A DNA stretch of 64,000 nt from Aristaeella hokkaidonensis (GCF_018128945.1 NZ_CP068393.1:1736001-1800000), one strand, 5' to 3'. Shown: positions 1 to 8,757, counted from the stretch's first letter. Program-made: numbers and translations. Notes: generated by a model not told the origin, from the sequence alone.

Positions 1-755
<755 letters not shown>

Positions 756-775
756 TTATGTTCTGATAGAACAAA

Positions 776-804
776 GCGCCTTTAACACACACTGTTAAAG
801 ACGC
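776..804 (-). promoter_or_regulatory. 12-bp hairpin in the gdhA leader
   Basis: Arms 776-787 and 793-804 pair over 12 bp (one G-T wobble) around a 5-nt loop; the inner eight bases, CTTTAACA/TGTTAAAG, are a perfect inverted repeat. It lies between the promoter and the ribosome binding site and is followed on the minus strand by a weak U-rich run (TTTGTTC). It could be a leaky attenuator, an mRNA-stabilising hairpin or a DNA operator; the sequence alone does not decide. Confidence 0.5.
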
Positions 805-823
805 CCTTGCCTTTACGGGAGAA

Positions 824-852
824 AGTGTATGCCTGCCCGGCGCCTTTGTCAA
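824..852 (-). promoter_or_regulatory. sigma-A promoter of gdhA
   Basis: On the minus strand TTGACA (847-852) is followed after 17 nt by TACACT (824-829). This near-consensus promoter points at gdhA and leaves an untranslated leader of about 90 nt. Confidence 0.75.
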
Positions 853-893
853 TGCGCCGGAAGGTCGTTTTCCGTATTAATCCTGTTTTTTTG

Positions 894-2591
894 TCATTCA
901 GCTTTTTCCGCTGAAGGCGTGTACTCCGCATCCATCCAGGCTGTGCGTTCAGCAATCCACTTCTTCAGGTAGACCACCGCCCTCTCAAAGCTCCCTCCGG
1001 ATCCGGGACCTGTCGCGTCCCGGCTGACGTTCCATCTGGTATAGTTCATCTTCACTGAAGCGTCGATCCGATCCGCGTACTCATCCAGGGAACGGACTTC
1101 CCCTTCCGTTTCGGCCTCTTTATCGCCCAGCAACACCGCAGTTGCGGAACGGAAGGTCTTCGCCCAGATCTCCCCGACCTTCTGCCTGAAAGCCATGTGA
1201 TTGTACAGCAGCCAGTACAGATTGCCGTTTCTCCGGTAAGCCGTCAGGTACTTTCCTGTCGGAGGGTATCCCCTGTCATTCATATTACCGAAGCAAAGGT
1301 CATAGTCCCAGGAAGGCCCTGCGTAAATCAGCGGATCATTCAGGTCCGAATCCTTGTACAGGAACTGGCTTCCGCCGGTAAAGTCATAGTTCTTGGTCCA
1401 TTCCTCAATCAGGAACCGCTGGGCAAAAGAGGTTACATCCAGGTATTCCTCATAGGACTTTCCAGTTTCTGGTTCAATCCCGTCCTTTGCCAGGAGGGCC
1501 TTGTGCATTTCTGTTATCCGTGCAAACAGGTATTCCGCCTGACCCCGGCTGGGATAAGTCGGTTCCTTGATCCGGATGTTCAGTTCTTCCTTTGTCCGGA
1601 ACCCAGCCAGCACGTAATTCTTCATCCTGGCCTTTTTTTCAATGGTCAGGATGTATCCGCCGGTAACATCCTCCGGATCCTTTATGTCGGGATAGCTCCG
1701 GATCAGCGGATACGCGGATGACTTTTCCGTGATGATCGGTCCGGCGTTGAACGGTTCACTGTTAACCTTTTCCGTCGCCTTTTCCAGGTTGGCGATGTCA
1801 ATCCTGTCCCCGCCGATCTGGATCTTTTCCGTGATCAGATATAGTCCCTGATAGTTCCCGTTGATCCATACGTCTGCCTGGACGCAGTCCACAGCATTCT
1901 TCAGCCCGATTTCCCGGCTCATATCCAGCACGATCTGATTCCGCAGCAGGCTGACGTCCACCCAGTTGGCAAGCAGCACCCAGGTTTTCCCTTTCCCCAT
2001 GCCACTGAGGGATGCCTTTTCTCCCAGTTTGATTTGATACGGTTTCTTGCTGTACCGGAATGAATTGTTTCCCCGGCCCTTCAGCTGTTCCAGCGTACCG
2101 TCATAGGTAACCGTTCCGTCTGCTTCTATATAGGCGGCATGACCTTCCGTGATCACGTTTTTCTTGCTGTTATTGACTTTTTTCAGTTTCTCTCCGTCAA
2201 CCTGAAGCAGCAGTGCGGGAATGTCCGATCCCTGCATGATGGTCAGCATGCCGCGGTTTTCACCGCCGCCGTCCAGCACCTGGATCTTCTGTCCGTTCAG
2301 CCCGGACAGGTCGGTTTCCCGCCCTGCCACTGCTTCTGTTCGATCATCACCCAGCAGGATGGTTTCCGAGCCTTCCAGCTCCAGCGATATCTTTGTCAGG
2401 TCCCAGCATCCCGGCAGGAAAAGCGTCATCTCTCCCCGCTTCCACCGGGCCGTCACCTTTTCACCGCTCACAGACGGACAGCTTGCTGTCAGCGTTCTTT
2501 CCCGCACAGCAAAAGCGTTCCCAGTGAATAGCAGCAGAAACAGGATCCCCGTCACGGCGATCCTGACAATTTTTCTGATGGTATTCTTCAT
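894..2591 (-). CDS. CotH-like kinase family protein, secreted
   Basis: A 565-residue exported protein of the CotH family (spore coat protein H-like atypical kinases, also common on clostridial cell surfaces). An N-terminal signal peptide (hydrophobic stretch ending GNAFA) precedes the CotH fold: GRGNNSFRYSKKPYQIKL, WVLLANWVDVSLLRNQI and the acidic active-site-like segment SWDYDLCFGNMNDRGYPP. The start at 2591 is chosen because AGGAAGGAATGAAGGT precedes it and the promoter's -10 (2626-2631) lies downstream of the longer possible start at 2642. It is separated from the upstream ABC operon by a terminator. Its substrate is unknown. Confidence 0.85.
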   Translation of the reverse strand: MKNTIRKIVRIAVTGILFLLLFTGNAFAVRERTLTASCPSVSGEKVTARWKRGEMTLFLPGCWDLTKISLELEGSETILLGDDRTEAVAGRETDLSGLNGQKIQVLDGGGENRGMLTIMQGSDIPALLLQVDGEKLKKVNNSKKNVITEGHAAYIEADGTVTYDGTLEQLKGRGNNSFRYSKKPYQIKLGEKASLSGMGKGKTWVLLANWVDVSLLRNQIVLDMSREIGLKNAVDCVQADVWINGNYQGLYLITEKIQIGGDRIDIANLEKATEKVNSEPFNAGPIITEKSSAYPLIRSYPDIKDPEDVTGGYILTIEKKARMKNYVLAGFRTKEELNIRIKEPTYPSRGQAEYLFARITEMHKALLAKDGIEPETGKSYEEYLDVTSFAQRFLIEEWTKNYDFTGGSQFLYKDSDLNDPLIYAGPSWDYDLCFGNMNDRGYPPTGKYLTAYRRNGNLYWLLYNHMAFRQKVGEIWAKTFRSATAVLLGDKEAETEGEVRSLDEYADRIDASVKMNYTRWNVSRDATGPGSGGSFERAVVYLKKWIAERTAWMDAEYTPSAEKAE

Positions 2592-2625
2592 ACCTTCATT
2601 CCTTCCTGCTGCTTCCTGCCTGGAC

Positions 2626-2654
2626 ATTATATCATTATTCATCCTTCACTAAAA
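2626..2654 (-). promoter_or_regulatory. putative promoter of the CotH-like gene
   Basis: TATAAT (minus strand, 2626-2631) with a weak TTTTAG -35 (2649-2654) at 17-nt spacing. It starts just after the operon terminator and supports the shorter CotH start. Confidence 0.45.
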
Positions 2655-2685
2655 GAAAATACAGAATCATAGATTCTGTATTTTC
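2655..2685 (-). terminator. intrinsic terminator of the trx-ABC operon
   Basis: A perfect 14-bp stem (GAAAATACAGAATC, 3-nt loop, complement) followed on the minus strand by CTTTTAG. The last codons and the stop of the ABC ATPase gene lie inside the stem. Confidence 0.75.
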
Positions 2686-3407
2686 CTTATAAACTCTTTC
2701 ACCCGTTCTTCCTCCGGGTTTTCAAAGAATTGTTTTGACGGAGCGGTTTCCACAACCTTCCCGCCTTCCATAAACATGACCTTGTTGGACACATTCCGGG
2801 CGAAATCCATTTCGTGGGTGACCACCAGCATCGTCATCCCGTCCTCCGCCAGTTTCCGCATCACAGCCAGCACCTCGCCGATCAGTTCAGGATCCAGCGC
2901 GCTGGTCGGCTCGTCAAAGTAGATGATTTCGGGATTCGTCGCCATTGCACGGGCAATCGCCACCCGCTGCTGCTGTCCGCCGGAAAGCTGGTTGGGATAA
3001 TTCTGCAGCTTATCCGCCATGCCCACCTTTTCCAGCATTTCCAGGGCAACAGCCTCTGCTTTCTTCTTATCCATTCCCATTCCGGAGGTCAGTCCCAGCG
3101 TCACATTCTGCAGCACCGTCTTATTCAGGAACAGATTGTAATTCTGGAAAACAAAGGCCGTTTTCCTTCTCAGCCGGGCTATATCCCTTTTTCCCGTGCT
3201 GTGCAGGTCAAACTTTTCCCCGTCAAACGTCATGCTCCCGCTGTCCGCGGTTTCCAGATAATTCAGGCAGCGCAGGAAAGTAGTCTTTCCTGAGCCGCTG
3301 GGGCCGAGAATGGCTACTACGTCACCTTTCTCCACGTCCAGGCTGATACCGTCAAGTACCGTCAGTCCGCCGAAGCTTTTCTTCACATCTCTGATTTCCA
3401 GCATCAT
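2667..3407 (-). CDS. polar amino acid ABC transporter, ATP-binding protein
   Basis: A 246-residue ATPase of the GlnQ/TcyC family that powers uptake of a polar amino acid. It has Walker A GPSGSGKTT, Q-loop FVFQNYNLF, signature LSGGQQQRVAIARA, Walker B IIYFDEPTSALDP and the switch histidine in VVTHEMDFA. The ATG pair at 3407/3404 overlaps the end of the permease gene, indicating translational coupling; GGAGGTG lies just upstream. Co-transcription with a thioredoxin system and an OhrR-type regulator suggests a sulphur amino acid such as cystine as substrate; this is inference. Confidence 0.93.
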   Translation of the reverse strand: MMLEIRDVKKSFGGLTVLDGISLDVEKGDVVAILGPSGSGKTTFLRCLNYLETADSGSMTFDGEKFDLHSTGKRDIARLRRKTAFVFQNYNLFLNKTVLQNVTLGLTSGMGMDKKKAEAVALEMLEKVGMADKLQNYPNQLSGGQQQRVAIARAMATNPEIIYFDEPTSALDPELIGEVLAVMRKLAEDGMTMLVVTHEMDFARNVSNKVMFMEGGKVVETAPSKQFFENPEEERVKEFIRKIQNL

Positions 3408-4078
3408 GCGCGGACACCTCCATAGCTGCCGAGCTTTTTCTCTCCACGGTGTTGCAGCCAGGTCAGGATCGTGCAGAAGATCAGGTAAATCAACGCTGCT
3501 TCAATGTACAGCGCCAGCGGCTCATAAACCCGCCCGTTAATCACCTGTGCCTGACGGAAAAGTTCCATGACCGTGATCGTCGCTGCCATGGATGTTTCCT
3601 TCAGCATGGCAATCATAGAGTTGGACAAAGCCGGGAAGGCGGTCCGCATTGCCTGGGGTAGCACCACATGCCACATAATCTTCGGCCAGCTCATTCCCAC
3701 GCAGTAGCCGGCTTCCAGCTGGCCTGCGCTCACGCTTTCCAGGGTCCCGCGGATCGTTTCAGCCATGTATGCGGCTTCATTCAGTCCCAGGACAATAACC
3801 GCCGACGGAAACGCGTCCAGCACAATACCGATCTTGGGCAGTCCGTAGAAAACAATATAAAGCTGCACCAGCAGCGGTGTGCCGCGGGTAATCCAGATGT
3901 AAAACCGGCAGAGCTGGCGGATTCCCTTCACCCTGGCATACTGAATCAGGGCCACGCCCAGCGCCACTGTCAGTGCAAGTGCAAAAGACAGGATGGTCAG
4001 CGGAATGGTCACCTTGATTCCGTATTCCAGCATTTTCGGAAAGGAATCCGTTAGAATGCCCCAAAGTCTTTCAGTCAT
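3404..4078 (-). CDS. polar amino acid ABC transporter, permease
   Basis: A 224-residue inner-membrane permease of the HisM/TcyB type with several hydrophobic segments and the EAA loop (GLNEAAYMAETIRGTLESV) that contacts the ATPase. One permease presumably forms a homodimer, as in the glutamine and cystine systems. It overlaps the ATPase gene by 4 nt and follows the binding-protein gene by 26 nt. Confidence 0.93.
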   Translation of the reverse strand: MTERLWGILTDSFPKMLEYGIKVTIPLTILSFALALTVALGVALIQYARVKGIRQLCRFYIWITRGTPLLVQLYIVFYGLPKIGIVLDAFPSAVIVLGLNEAAYMAETIRGTLESVSAGQLEAGYCVGMSWPKIMWHVVLPQAMRTAFPALSNSMIAMLKETSMAATITVMELFRQAQVINGRVYEPLALYIEAALIYLIFCTILTWLQHRGEKKLGSYGGVRA

Positions 4079-4104
4079 TGATTATCACCTGTATCGGCGT
4101 ATGA

Positions 4105-4881
4105 TTATTCTTCCTTTGTCAGGTCCCTGCCGAAATACTTGTTGCTCAGTTCTGCCAGCTTTCCGTTCTGCCGTGCCTCTTCCAGGATCCGGTTGATCTC
4201 CTCCATCAGGGTTTCGGTCCGTTCGCCCTTCTGCATGGGGATCGCCACCGGTTCACCGGCAACGCTCAGCACAACCTTGATCTGTGCTTCCGGATGTTCC
4301 GCCAGATAGGCATCCACGGAATCCTTCGCGTTCAGCGTAGCTTCCACGCGGCCCTGCTGCAGCATTTCCATGGTTTCACCCAGGGTGTCCACATAGACCA
4401 CCTCGGCACCGGCTGCTTCAGAACGCATGGCATAAGTGGAGTTCGGGGAATTTGCGGTCTTCTTTCCTTTCAGATCGTCCAGGGACTTGATGTCCTCATT
4501 GTCCGCCCTGACTACCAGCACCATTTCTGTATAAACGTAAGGGGTGCTGAAGTTATAGCTTTCCGCCCGTTTTTCCGTATAACCCACACCGTTGCAGGCA
4601 ATGTCAAAGCGTCCGGAATCCACACCGGCCAGGATGCCGTCCCATGCGGTTTCCATGTATTCCGGGGTTACGCCCAGTCCTTCCGCGATCAGGGCGCCGA
4701 CCTCCACGTCAAAGCCGGTCAGTGTGCCGCTTTCATCGTGGTAGGTCCAGGGCTGCCAGGCACCTTCCATGGCGATCGTCAGGGTTCCCCTCGCCTGGAT
4801 TTCCTCCAGGGCAGTTTCCGCCATTGCGGCAGAAGCAGTCAGCATAAACAGGGCCATCAATACAGCTACCAGCTTCTTCAT
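4105..4881 (-). CDS. amino acid ABC transporter, substrate-binding protein
   Basis: A 258-residue family-3 solute-binding protein. The signal peptide (KKLVAVLMALFMLTASAAMA) ends in an AMA-E type I cleavage site; there is no lipobox cysteine, unusual for a Gram-positive binding protein, so anchoring may be weak or by the uncleaved peptide. Family features include GFDVEVGALIAEGLG, WDGILAGVDSGRFDIACNGV and Y.FSTPYVY. The start at 4881 is chosen because AAGGAG sits 8 nt upstream; the ATG at 4899 overlaps that ribosome binding site. It follows the MarR gene directly. Confidence 0.92.
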   Translation of the reverse strand: MKKLVAVLMALFMLTASAAMAETALEEIQARGTLTIAMEGAWQPWTYHDESGTLTGFDVEVGALIAEGLGVTPEYMETAWDGILAGVDSGRFDIACNGVGYTEKRAESYNFSTPYVYTEMVLVVRADNEDIKSLDDLKGKKTANSPNSTYAMRSEAAGAEVVYVDTLGETMEMLQQGRVEATLNAKDSVDAYLAEHPEAQIKVVLSVAGEPVAIPMQKGERTETLMEEINRILEEARQNGKLAELSNKYFGRDLTKEE

Positions 4882-4898
4882 TTTCGTTTTCTCCTTCA

Positions 4899-5360
4899 TT
4901 ATTCTTCTATGTTGTCCAGCAGCTTATGCAGCAGCCGGTACAGTTCATAGGTTTCCTCCTGCGGAAGGGTGATGCATCCTCCGATCTTTTCCGGAATGTC
5001 CTTCACCTGTTCACGCAGAGCCCAGCCCTTTTCTGTCAGGCAGATTGACACGCAGCGCTCGTCATCTTTGCAGCGGCACCGGGTCAGCAGGCCGCTCTCT
5101 TCCATCTTCTTGAGCATCGGGGTCATTGTGCCGCAGTCCAGGTACAGCCTGCTGCACAGTTCTCCGACTTTCTCCTTACCGGTTTCCCACAGAGCCAGCA
5201 TCACGATGTACTGAGTATAGGTCAGGCCCAGCGGCTTCAGCAGCGGGCCGTAAGCATTGGTCACCTTCCGGGCGCAGGCATACAGCGGAAAACAGAGCTG
5301 GCTGTCCAGCTTCAGCTGGGGGTATTCTTCCCCGGGCTGCTTCCTGTTCTGATCGCTCAT
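4899..5360 (-). CDS. MarR-family regulator, OhrR type (peroxide-sensing)
   Basis: A 153-residue winged-helix repressor. QLCFPLYACARKVTNAYGPL and LGLTYTQYIVMLALWE match the OhrR subfamily, in which the N-terminal cysteine (C23 here) is oxidised by organic hydroperoxides and releases DNA. It has additional cysteines, including a C.C....C cluster in the wing region (TRCRCKDDERC). The ATG at 5360 with GGAGG 8 nt upstream is preferred over 5381, which overlaps trxA. It probably autoregulates the thioredoxin/ABC operon through the inverted repeat at 6602-6648. Confidence 0.88.
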   Translation of the reverse strand: MSDQNRKQPGEEYPQLKLDSQLCFPLYACARKVTNAYGPLLKPLGLTYTQYIVMLALWETGKEKVGELCSRLYLDCGTMTPMLKKMEESGLLTRCRCKDDERCVSICLTEKGWALREQVKDIPEKIGGCITLPQEETYELYRLLHKLLDNIEE

Positions 5361-5377
5361 GGCTGTTGTTCCCTCCA

Positions 5378-5692
5378 TCAAAGATTACCGTCGATCCACG
5401 CAGTCAGCTGCGGTTCCGGACGGAAGCCGATGCTCTGGTCAACAAACTCTCCGTTCTTCAGCAGCACGAGGCAGGGTACGGAATTCACCCGGTACTGCAT
5501 CGCCAGCATCGGACTTTCATCCACGTCCACGCTGTAGAAACTGACCTTGTCGGCATACTTTTCGGAAATGTCTTCCAGTACCGGTGCCAGCATCCGGCAG
5601 GGTCCGCACCAGGTTGCGTTGAAATCCACTACAGCCACGGGTGCCTTCATTGCTTCGTTCTGGAACTCTTCAGTATTAACCTTCTTAACCAT
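5378..5692 (-). CDS. trxA: thioredoxin
   Basis: A 104-residue thioredoxin with the canonical WCGPC redox site (C29/C32), the buried Asp in VVDFNATWC and the cis-Pro segment NSVPCLVL, which carries an extra cysteine. The start at 5692 has AAGGAGG upstream; the longer frame to 5758 would run into the reductase gene. It lies 13 nt after the reductase gene and is its probable substrate. Confidence 0.96.
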   Translation of the reverse strand: MVKKVNTEEFQNEAMKAPVAVVDFNATWCGPCRMLAPVLEDISEKYADKVSFYSVDVDESPMLAMQYRVNSVPCLVLLKNGEFVDQSIGFRPEPQLTAWIDGNL

Positions 5693-5705
5693 TGTTTTAT
5701 CCTCC

Positions 5706-6569
5706 TTATTCTTTTGCTTTCTTATCGATATAGGCTGCCGCGCTGATGGCGGCAACATTTCCTTCTCCCGCCGCCTTCACATACTGGTAAGGTGTTCCGG
5801 TCAGGTCTCCGCAGGCAAACAGTCCCGGGAGATTGGTTTCCATCCGGCGGTTCACTTTCACATGCGTTCCGTCTGTTTCCAGCCCTGGCACCAGCTGGGA
5901 CGGCGCCACTGCTTCCCGCAGCACGAATACCCCGTCGGTAGCGTACTCTCCGGCTGCTGTCTTTACCGCAAGGCCGGTCTCCCGCTTCAGGATTTCCTCC
6001 GGTGTTTCGCGGATGACCTCCACGCTTTCCGGAAGGTCTGTCTCATCCTTATACATCGGGAAATATGTCACCCTGCTGCATACGCCTGCCAGGAAAGCGG
6101 CTTCCGCTTCTTCCCGGGGGCTGTAGCCGATCACCACAGCGGTTCGGCTACGGTACAGCGGTGCGTCACAGGTTGCACAGTAGCTCACGCCCCGGCCCAG
6201 GTATTGTTCTTCTCCCGGCAGGGTTTTAGCCATCACCACGCCCGTGGCAAGGATCACCGTCCTGGCCTCCAGCATTTCCTCCCCCGCCTGCAGTGCGAAG
6301 TAATCACCCATCGCATAAACGGCGCCGATTCTCTGCTCCGTCACTGGGATTTCCATCTGCTCCAGCTGATTGCGGAAAGCGGTTGCCAGGTCTTCTCCTT
6401 TTACAAAAGGCAGTCCCGGATAATTCCGGATTTCGTGAGCCTTGGCTACCTTTTCACTCATCTGCCGGCTGCCCAGCAGCAGGATGCTTTTGTTCCGGTT
6501 CTTCGCCGTCAGCGCCGCCGAAACCCCTGCAGGTCCGGTACCGATTATGGCGATATCATAGCGTTCCAC
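5706..6569 (-). CDS. thioredoxin reductase-like flavoprotein without NADPH motifs
   Basis: A 287-residue low-molecular-weight thioredoxin reductase homologue: FAD motif IIGTGPAGVSAA near residue 10, redox disulfide YCATCD (C131/C134) and the C-terminal FACGDLTGTPYQYVKAAGEG FAD segment. The second nucleotide site is atypical: GxGxxA is replaced by VVIGYSPREEAEA and the HRRxxxR phosphate-binding motif is absent (TYFPMYKDETD). This is the pattern described for ferredoxin-dependent (FFTR) or other NADPH-independent clostridial reductases. The GTG start at 6569 follows AAGGAGGGG at proper spacing and is preferred over the ATG at 6599. First gene of the operon. Confidence 0.88.
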   Translation of the reverse strand: MERYDIAIIGTGPAGVSAALTAKNRNKSILLLGSRQMSEKVAKAHEIRNYPGLPFVKGEDLATAFRNQLEQMEIPVTEQRIGAVYAMGDYFALQAGEEMLEARTVILATGVVMAKTLPGEEQYLGRGVSYCATCDAPLYRSRTAVVIGYSPREEAEAAFLAGVCSRVTYFPMYKDETDLPESVEVIRETPEEILKRETGLAVKTAAGEYATDGVFVLREAVAPSQLVPGLETDGTHVKVNRRMETNLPGLFACGDLTGTPYQYVKAAGEGNVAAISAAAYIDKKAKE

Positions 6570-6601
6570 CGCATCCCCTCCTTGAAATCCTTTTTGCATT
6601 T

Positions 6602-6648
6602 ATATTTTATCAAATATATTTACTCTGTCAATACCTTTGATAAAATAT
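6602..6648 (-). promoter_or_regulatory. operon promoter framed by a perfect inverted repeat
   Basis: The minus strand carries TTGACA (6626-6631), 16 nt, TAAAAT (6604-6609). A perfect 13-bp inverted repeat, ATATTTTATCAAA at 6602-6614 and its complement at 6636-6648, brackets the -35 and covers the -10. This is a plausible operator for the OhrR-like regulator encoded in the operon. Confidence 0.6.
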
Positions 6649-6684
6649 TTTTAAAGTTCAAGTAAACGAAGATGCCAACCCATA

Positions 6685-6725
6685 TGTCATTCCGACCAAG
6701 CGTCAGCGCGTGGAGGAATCCCTTT
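6685..6725. repeat. dispersed intergenic repeat, copy 1
   Basis: A GTCATTCCGA...GAGGAATCCCTTTATA element. Diverged copies occur at 7661-7704 and 41447-41482, always between genes. Part of the 6,600-6,978 gene-free stretch, which otherwise holds the promoter above and the hairpin array below. Confidence 0.5.
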
Positions 6726-6813
6726 ATATAGTTTGTACTTGTTTATACATAATACCAGTATTGATTCAGCAAAAGGCGCCTGAATCCTTTATAGGCAAAC
6801 AGTATATTACAAC

Positions 6814-6944
6814 ATTCGCCGCCAGGCGAATATATCACATTGAGCCGCAGGCTCAATATATCATATTCTACTGAAAGCAGAATATATCATGTTTGCCTTT
6901 GGCAAACATATCATTCACAATTCGGAATGTGTTCCGAATTGTGA
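6814..6944. repeat. array of five hairpins joined by ATATC linkers
   Basis: Five consecutive inverted repeats with different stems: 6814-6831 (7-bp stem, 4-nt loop), 6839-6857 (8 bp, 3-nt loop), 6863-6885 (7 bp), 6889-6909 (9 bp, 3-nt loop) and 6915-6944 (13 bp, 4-nt loop). All but the last are followed by ATATCA; the last is followed by TATAAT at 6945-6950, a possible -10 for the HAD gene. Stem sequence is not conserved while symmetry is. Confidence 0.7.
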
Positions 6945-6978
6945 TATAATGTCTCCATCCTTTTAAGGAGGAGACATT

Positions 6979-7626
6979 ATGAAGGTGAAGGATACCCTGC
7001 TCTTATTTGATCTGGATGGTACTCTCTGGGATTCCGCCGCGCCCGTTGCTGAAGCCTGGAATGAAGTTTTCCAGCGGGAATGCCCCGGCCTGCCCCTGCT
7101 CACAAACGACGATATTCACAGCGTTATGGGGCTGACCATGAAGGAAATCGGCCAGACGCTTTACGCAGACCTGGAGATTCCCCGCCGGGATGAGATCTTT
7201 GATATCTGCTGCGTCTATGAAGTGGAGTATCTCCATTCCCATTGCGGCACCCTCTATCCGGATTTCCGTGCGACCATGGAAGCCCTGAAAGCGGAAGGCT
7301 ATCAGCTGGCTGTGGTCAGCAATTGTCAGCGGGGCTATATCGACGCTTTCCTCGCCTCTTCCGGTGCCGGCGATCTCTTCCTCGATTATGAGGAATGGGA
7401 GCGCACCGGCCTGACCAAAGGCGAGAACATCCGTCTCGTCATGGAACGCAACGGTTACAAAAAAGGCGTCTATATCGGAGACACGAAAAAAGACCAGGAG
7501 GCTTCCCTCCAGGCCGGTATTCCCTTCATCCACGCCGCCTATGGCTTCGGCAAAGCCGAAAACCCCGACGGCGTCATCAACGCCTTAACCGAACTCCCCG
7601 CGGCTCTCAAAAAACTGCTTAAGTAA
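6979..7626 (+). CDS. HAD-superfamily hydrolase, phosphoglycolate phosphatase-like
   Basis: A 215-residue cytoplasmic HAD phosphatase: motif I FDLDGTLWDS (D11, D13), motif II VVSNC, motif III lysine in GLTKGENI and motif IV YIGDTKKDQEAS. A helical cap lies between motifs I and II (subfamily IA). The ATG at 6979 follows AAGGAGG. It stands alone, with its own terminator at 7732-7762. Substrate unknown. Confidence 0.9.
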   Translation: MKVKDTLLLFDLDGTLWDSAAPVAEAWNEVFQRECPGLPLLTNDDIHSVMGLTMKEIGQTLYADLEIPRRDEIFDICCVYEVEYLHSHCGTLYPDFRATMEALKAEGYQLAVVSNCQRGYIDAFLASSGAGDLFLDYEEWERTGLTKGENIRLVMERNGYKKGVYIGDTKKDQEASLQAGIPFIHAAYGFGKAENPDGVINALTELPAALKKLLK

Positions 7627-7660
7627 ACCTTTTTTAGCATTCCTTTAACTGACCATCGTT

Positions 7661-7704
7661 GTCATTTCGAGCAACGCCGCAGGCGGCGTCGAGAAATCCC
7701 TTTC
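7661..7704. repeat. dispersed intergenic repeat, copy 2
   Basis: GTCATTTCGAGCAACGCC followed by an internal GCCGCAGGCGGC palindrome and GTCGAGAAATCCC; related to the elements at 6685 and 41447. Confidence 0.5.
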
Positions 7705-7731
7705 TATGCCCGAAGGGCACATATTATCAAG

Positions 7732-7762
7732 AAAACTCCTGCGATGTCGCAGGAGTTTTTTC
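7732..7762 (+). terminator. intrinsic terminator after the HAD gene
   Basis: A 13-bp stem, AAAACTCCTGCGA with a 2-nt loop, ending in a run of T. The flanking A-tract would also let it act on the minus strand, against DUF4037 read-through. Confidence 0.85.
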
Positions 7763-7768
7763 CACCAT

Positions 7769-7815
7769 TATTCATTCTTAAGTTTTAAGTCTTAAGTATT
7801 CATTATAATTCATTA
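7769..7815. repeat. AT-rich repeat at the DUF4037 stop
   Basis: ATTCATTCTTAAG-type short repeats that run into the 3' end of the DUF4037 gene. Comparable AT-rich elements lie at 9614, 36868 and 38473, each at the stop of a minus-strand gene. Confidence 0.45.
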
Positions 7816-8757
7816 CTCTACACAATAGAGTATATGCAAATTCCTCACTTCCCCATCCTTAATTCCGTCATTCACCGAATACGCATGCTTCTCCAGATCT
7901 CCGCAGGTTGCTTCCGTCAGTCCTTGTTCCTGCAGAAGATCAATCACCTGGGAAGCGATCCCCTCCATGCAGAAGTATTTGTCCTCCGCGATGGTTTCCC
8001 CGTTATCGGTGGTCAGCAGCCATTCCAGGCTCCTGCCCAGGTCCTCGCCTCCCGGCAGTGCCTTCAGTGCCCGGAAGCTCCACTTGTAATACGGCATATA
8101 CGCCCTGTTCAGCAGGAATACTGCGGACAGGGTGTTTTTCACAAATTCACCCACTGCCAGCTGTGCCGCACCGGTTTCTCCGTGCTTCAGGCACCGCTGA
8201 TAATTGTACTGTCCGCTCTGAGCCATCAGCAGCAGCCGGCCGGCCAGCCGCTTCCGGCGGATGTCCTCCGGCATATTCTTCAGGAGGGTCCGGCAGTCCG
8301 TCAGCAGCCCGGCCGGATCCCGGAACACTTCGCCGTTCACAGCCTCCGCCAGCGCGTATTCCGGCAGCCGCAGCCACTGTTCCGTTGTCAGCTGCTCCGC
8401 CGGGCACCCGATCTTCTCCGTAAAATATTCATCAATCCGAAAAACGCCATGCCGCTGTCCGCCCACCGGCTGCAGCTTTTGCCGCCGGTATCCTTCGAAT
8501 TCGGCGGGCAGCTTCGCATATGCCCGTTCCATCAGGAATGCCGTCCGCCGGTCCACAATTTCCTCTCCGGGGATAAACAGGCAGAAACCTGGTTCAAAGT
8601 CATGATCCCGGGAAATGTCGTCGTCAAACCCGTAGCATTCTGAACCGCTTCCGGTCAGTGCCGCGGCAGCAATTTCCTCATATTCGGGAAACTGTTCCCG
8701 GATCATCGGCACCCCGTACGTTTCCCAGTAGGCCCGTGCCAGTTCAAGACCTGTCAT
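7813..8757 (-). CDS. DUF4037 domain protein, nucleotidyltransferase-like
   Basis: A 314-residue soluble protein recognised as DUF4037. The segment GSGSECYGFDDDISRDHDF (residues ~36-54) resembles a nucleotidyltransferase-fold active site with a GS pair and acidic residues, followed by an all-helical region. It overlaps the upstream TPR gene by 14 nt, so the two are translationally coupled. DUF4037 and TPR genes are often neighbours in clostridia; their joint function is not known to me. Confidence 0.8.
   Translation of the reverse strand: MTGLELARAYWETYGVPMIREQFPEYEEIAAAALTGSGSECYGFDDDISRDHDFEPGFCLFIPGEEIVDRRTAFLMERAYAKLPAEFEGYRRQKLQPVGGQRHGVFRIDEYFTEKIGCPAEQLTTEQWLRLPEYALAEAVNGEVFRDPAGLLTDCRTLLKNMPEDIRRKRLAGRLLLMAQSGQYNYQRCLKHGETGAAQLAVGEFVKNTLSAVFLLNRAYMPYYKWSFRALKALPGGEDLGRSLEWLLTTDNGETIAEDKYFCMEGIASQVIDLLQEQGLTEATCGDLEKHAYSVNDGIKDGEVRNLHILYCVE

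Noticed and set aside
6814..6944. CRISPR array
   Set aside because: Units are self-complementary but do not share a constant repeat, spacing is irregular and no cas gene is present.
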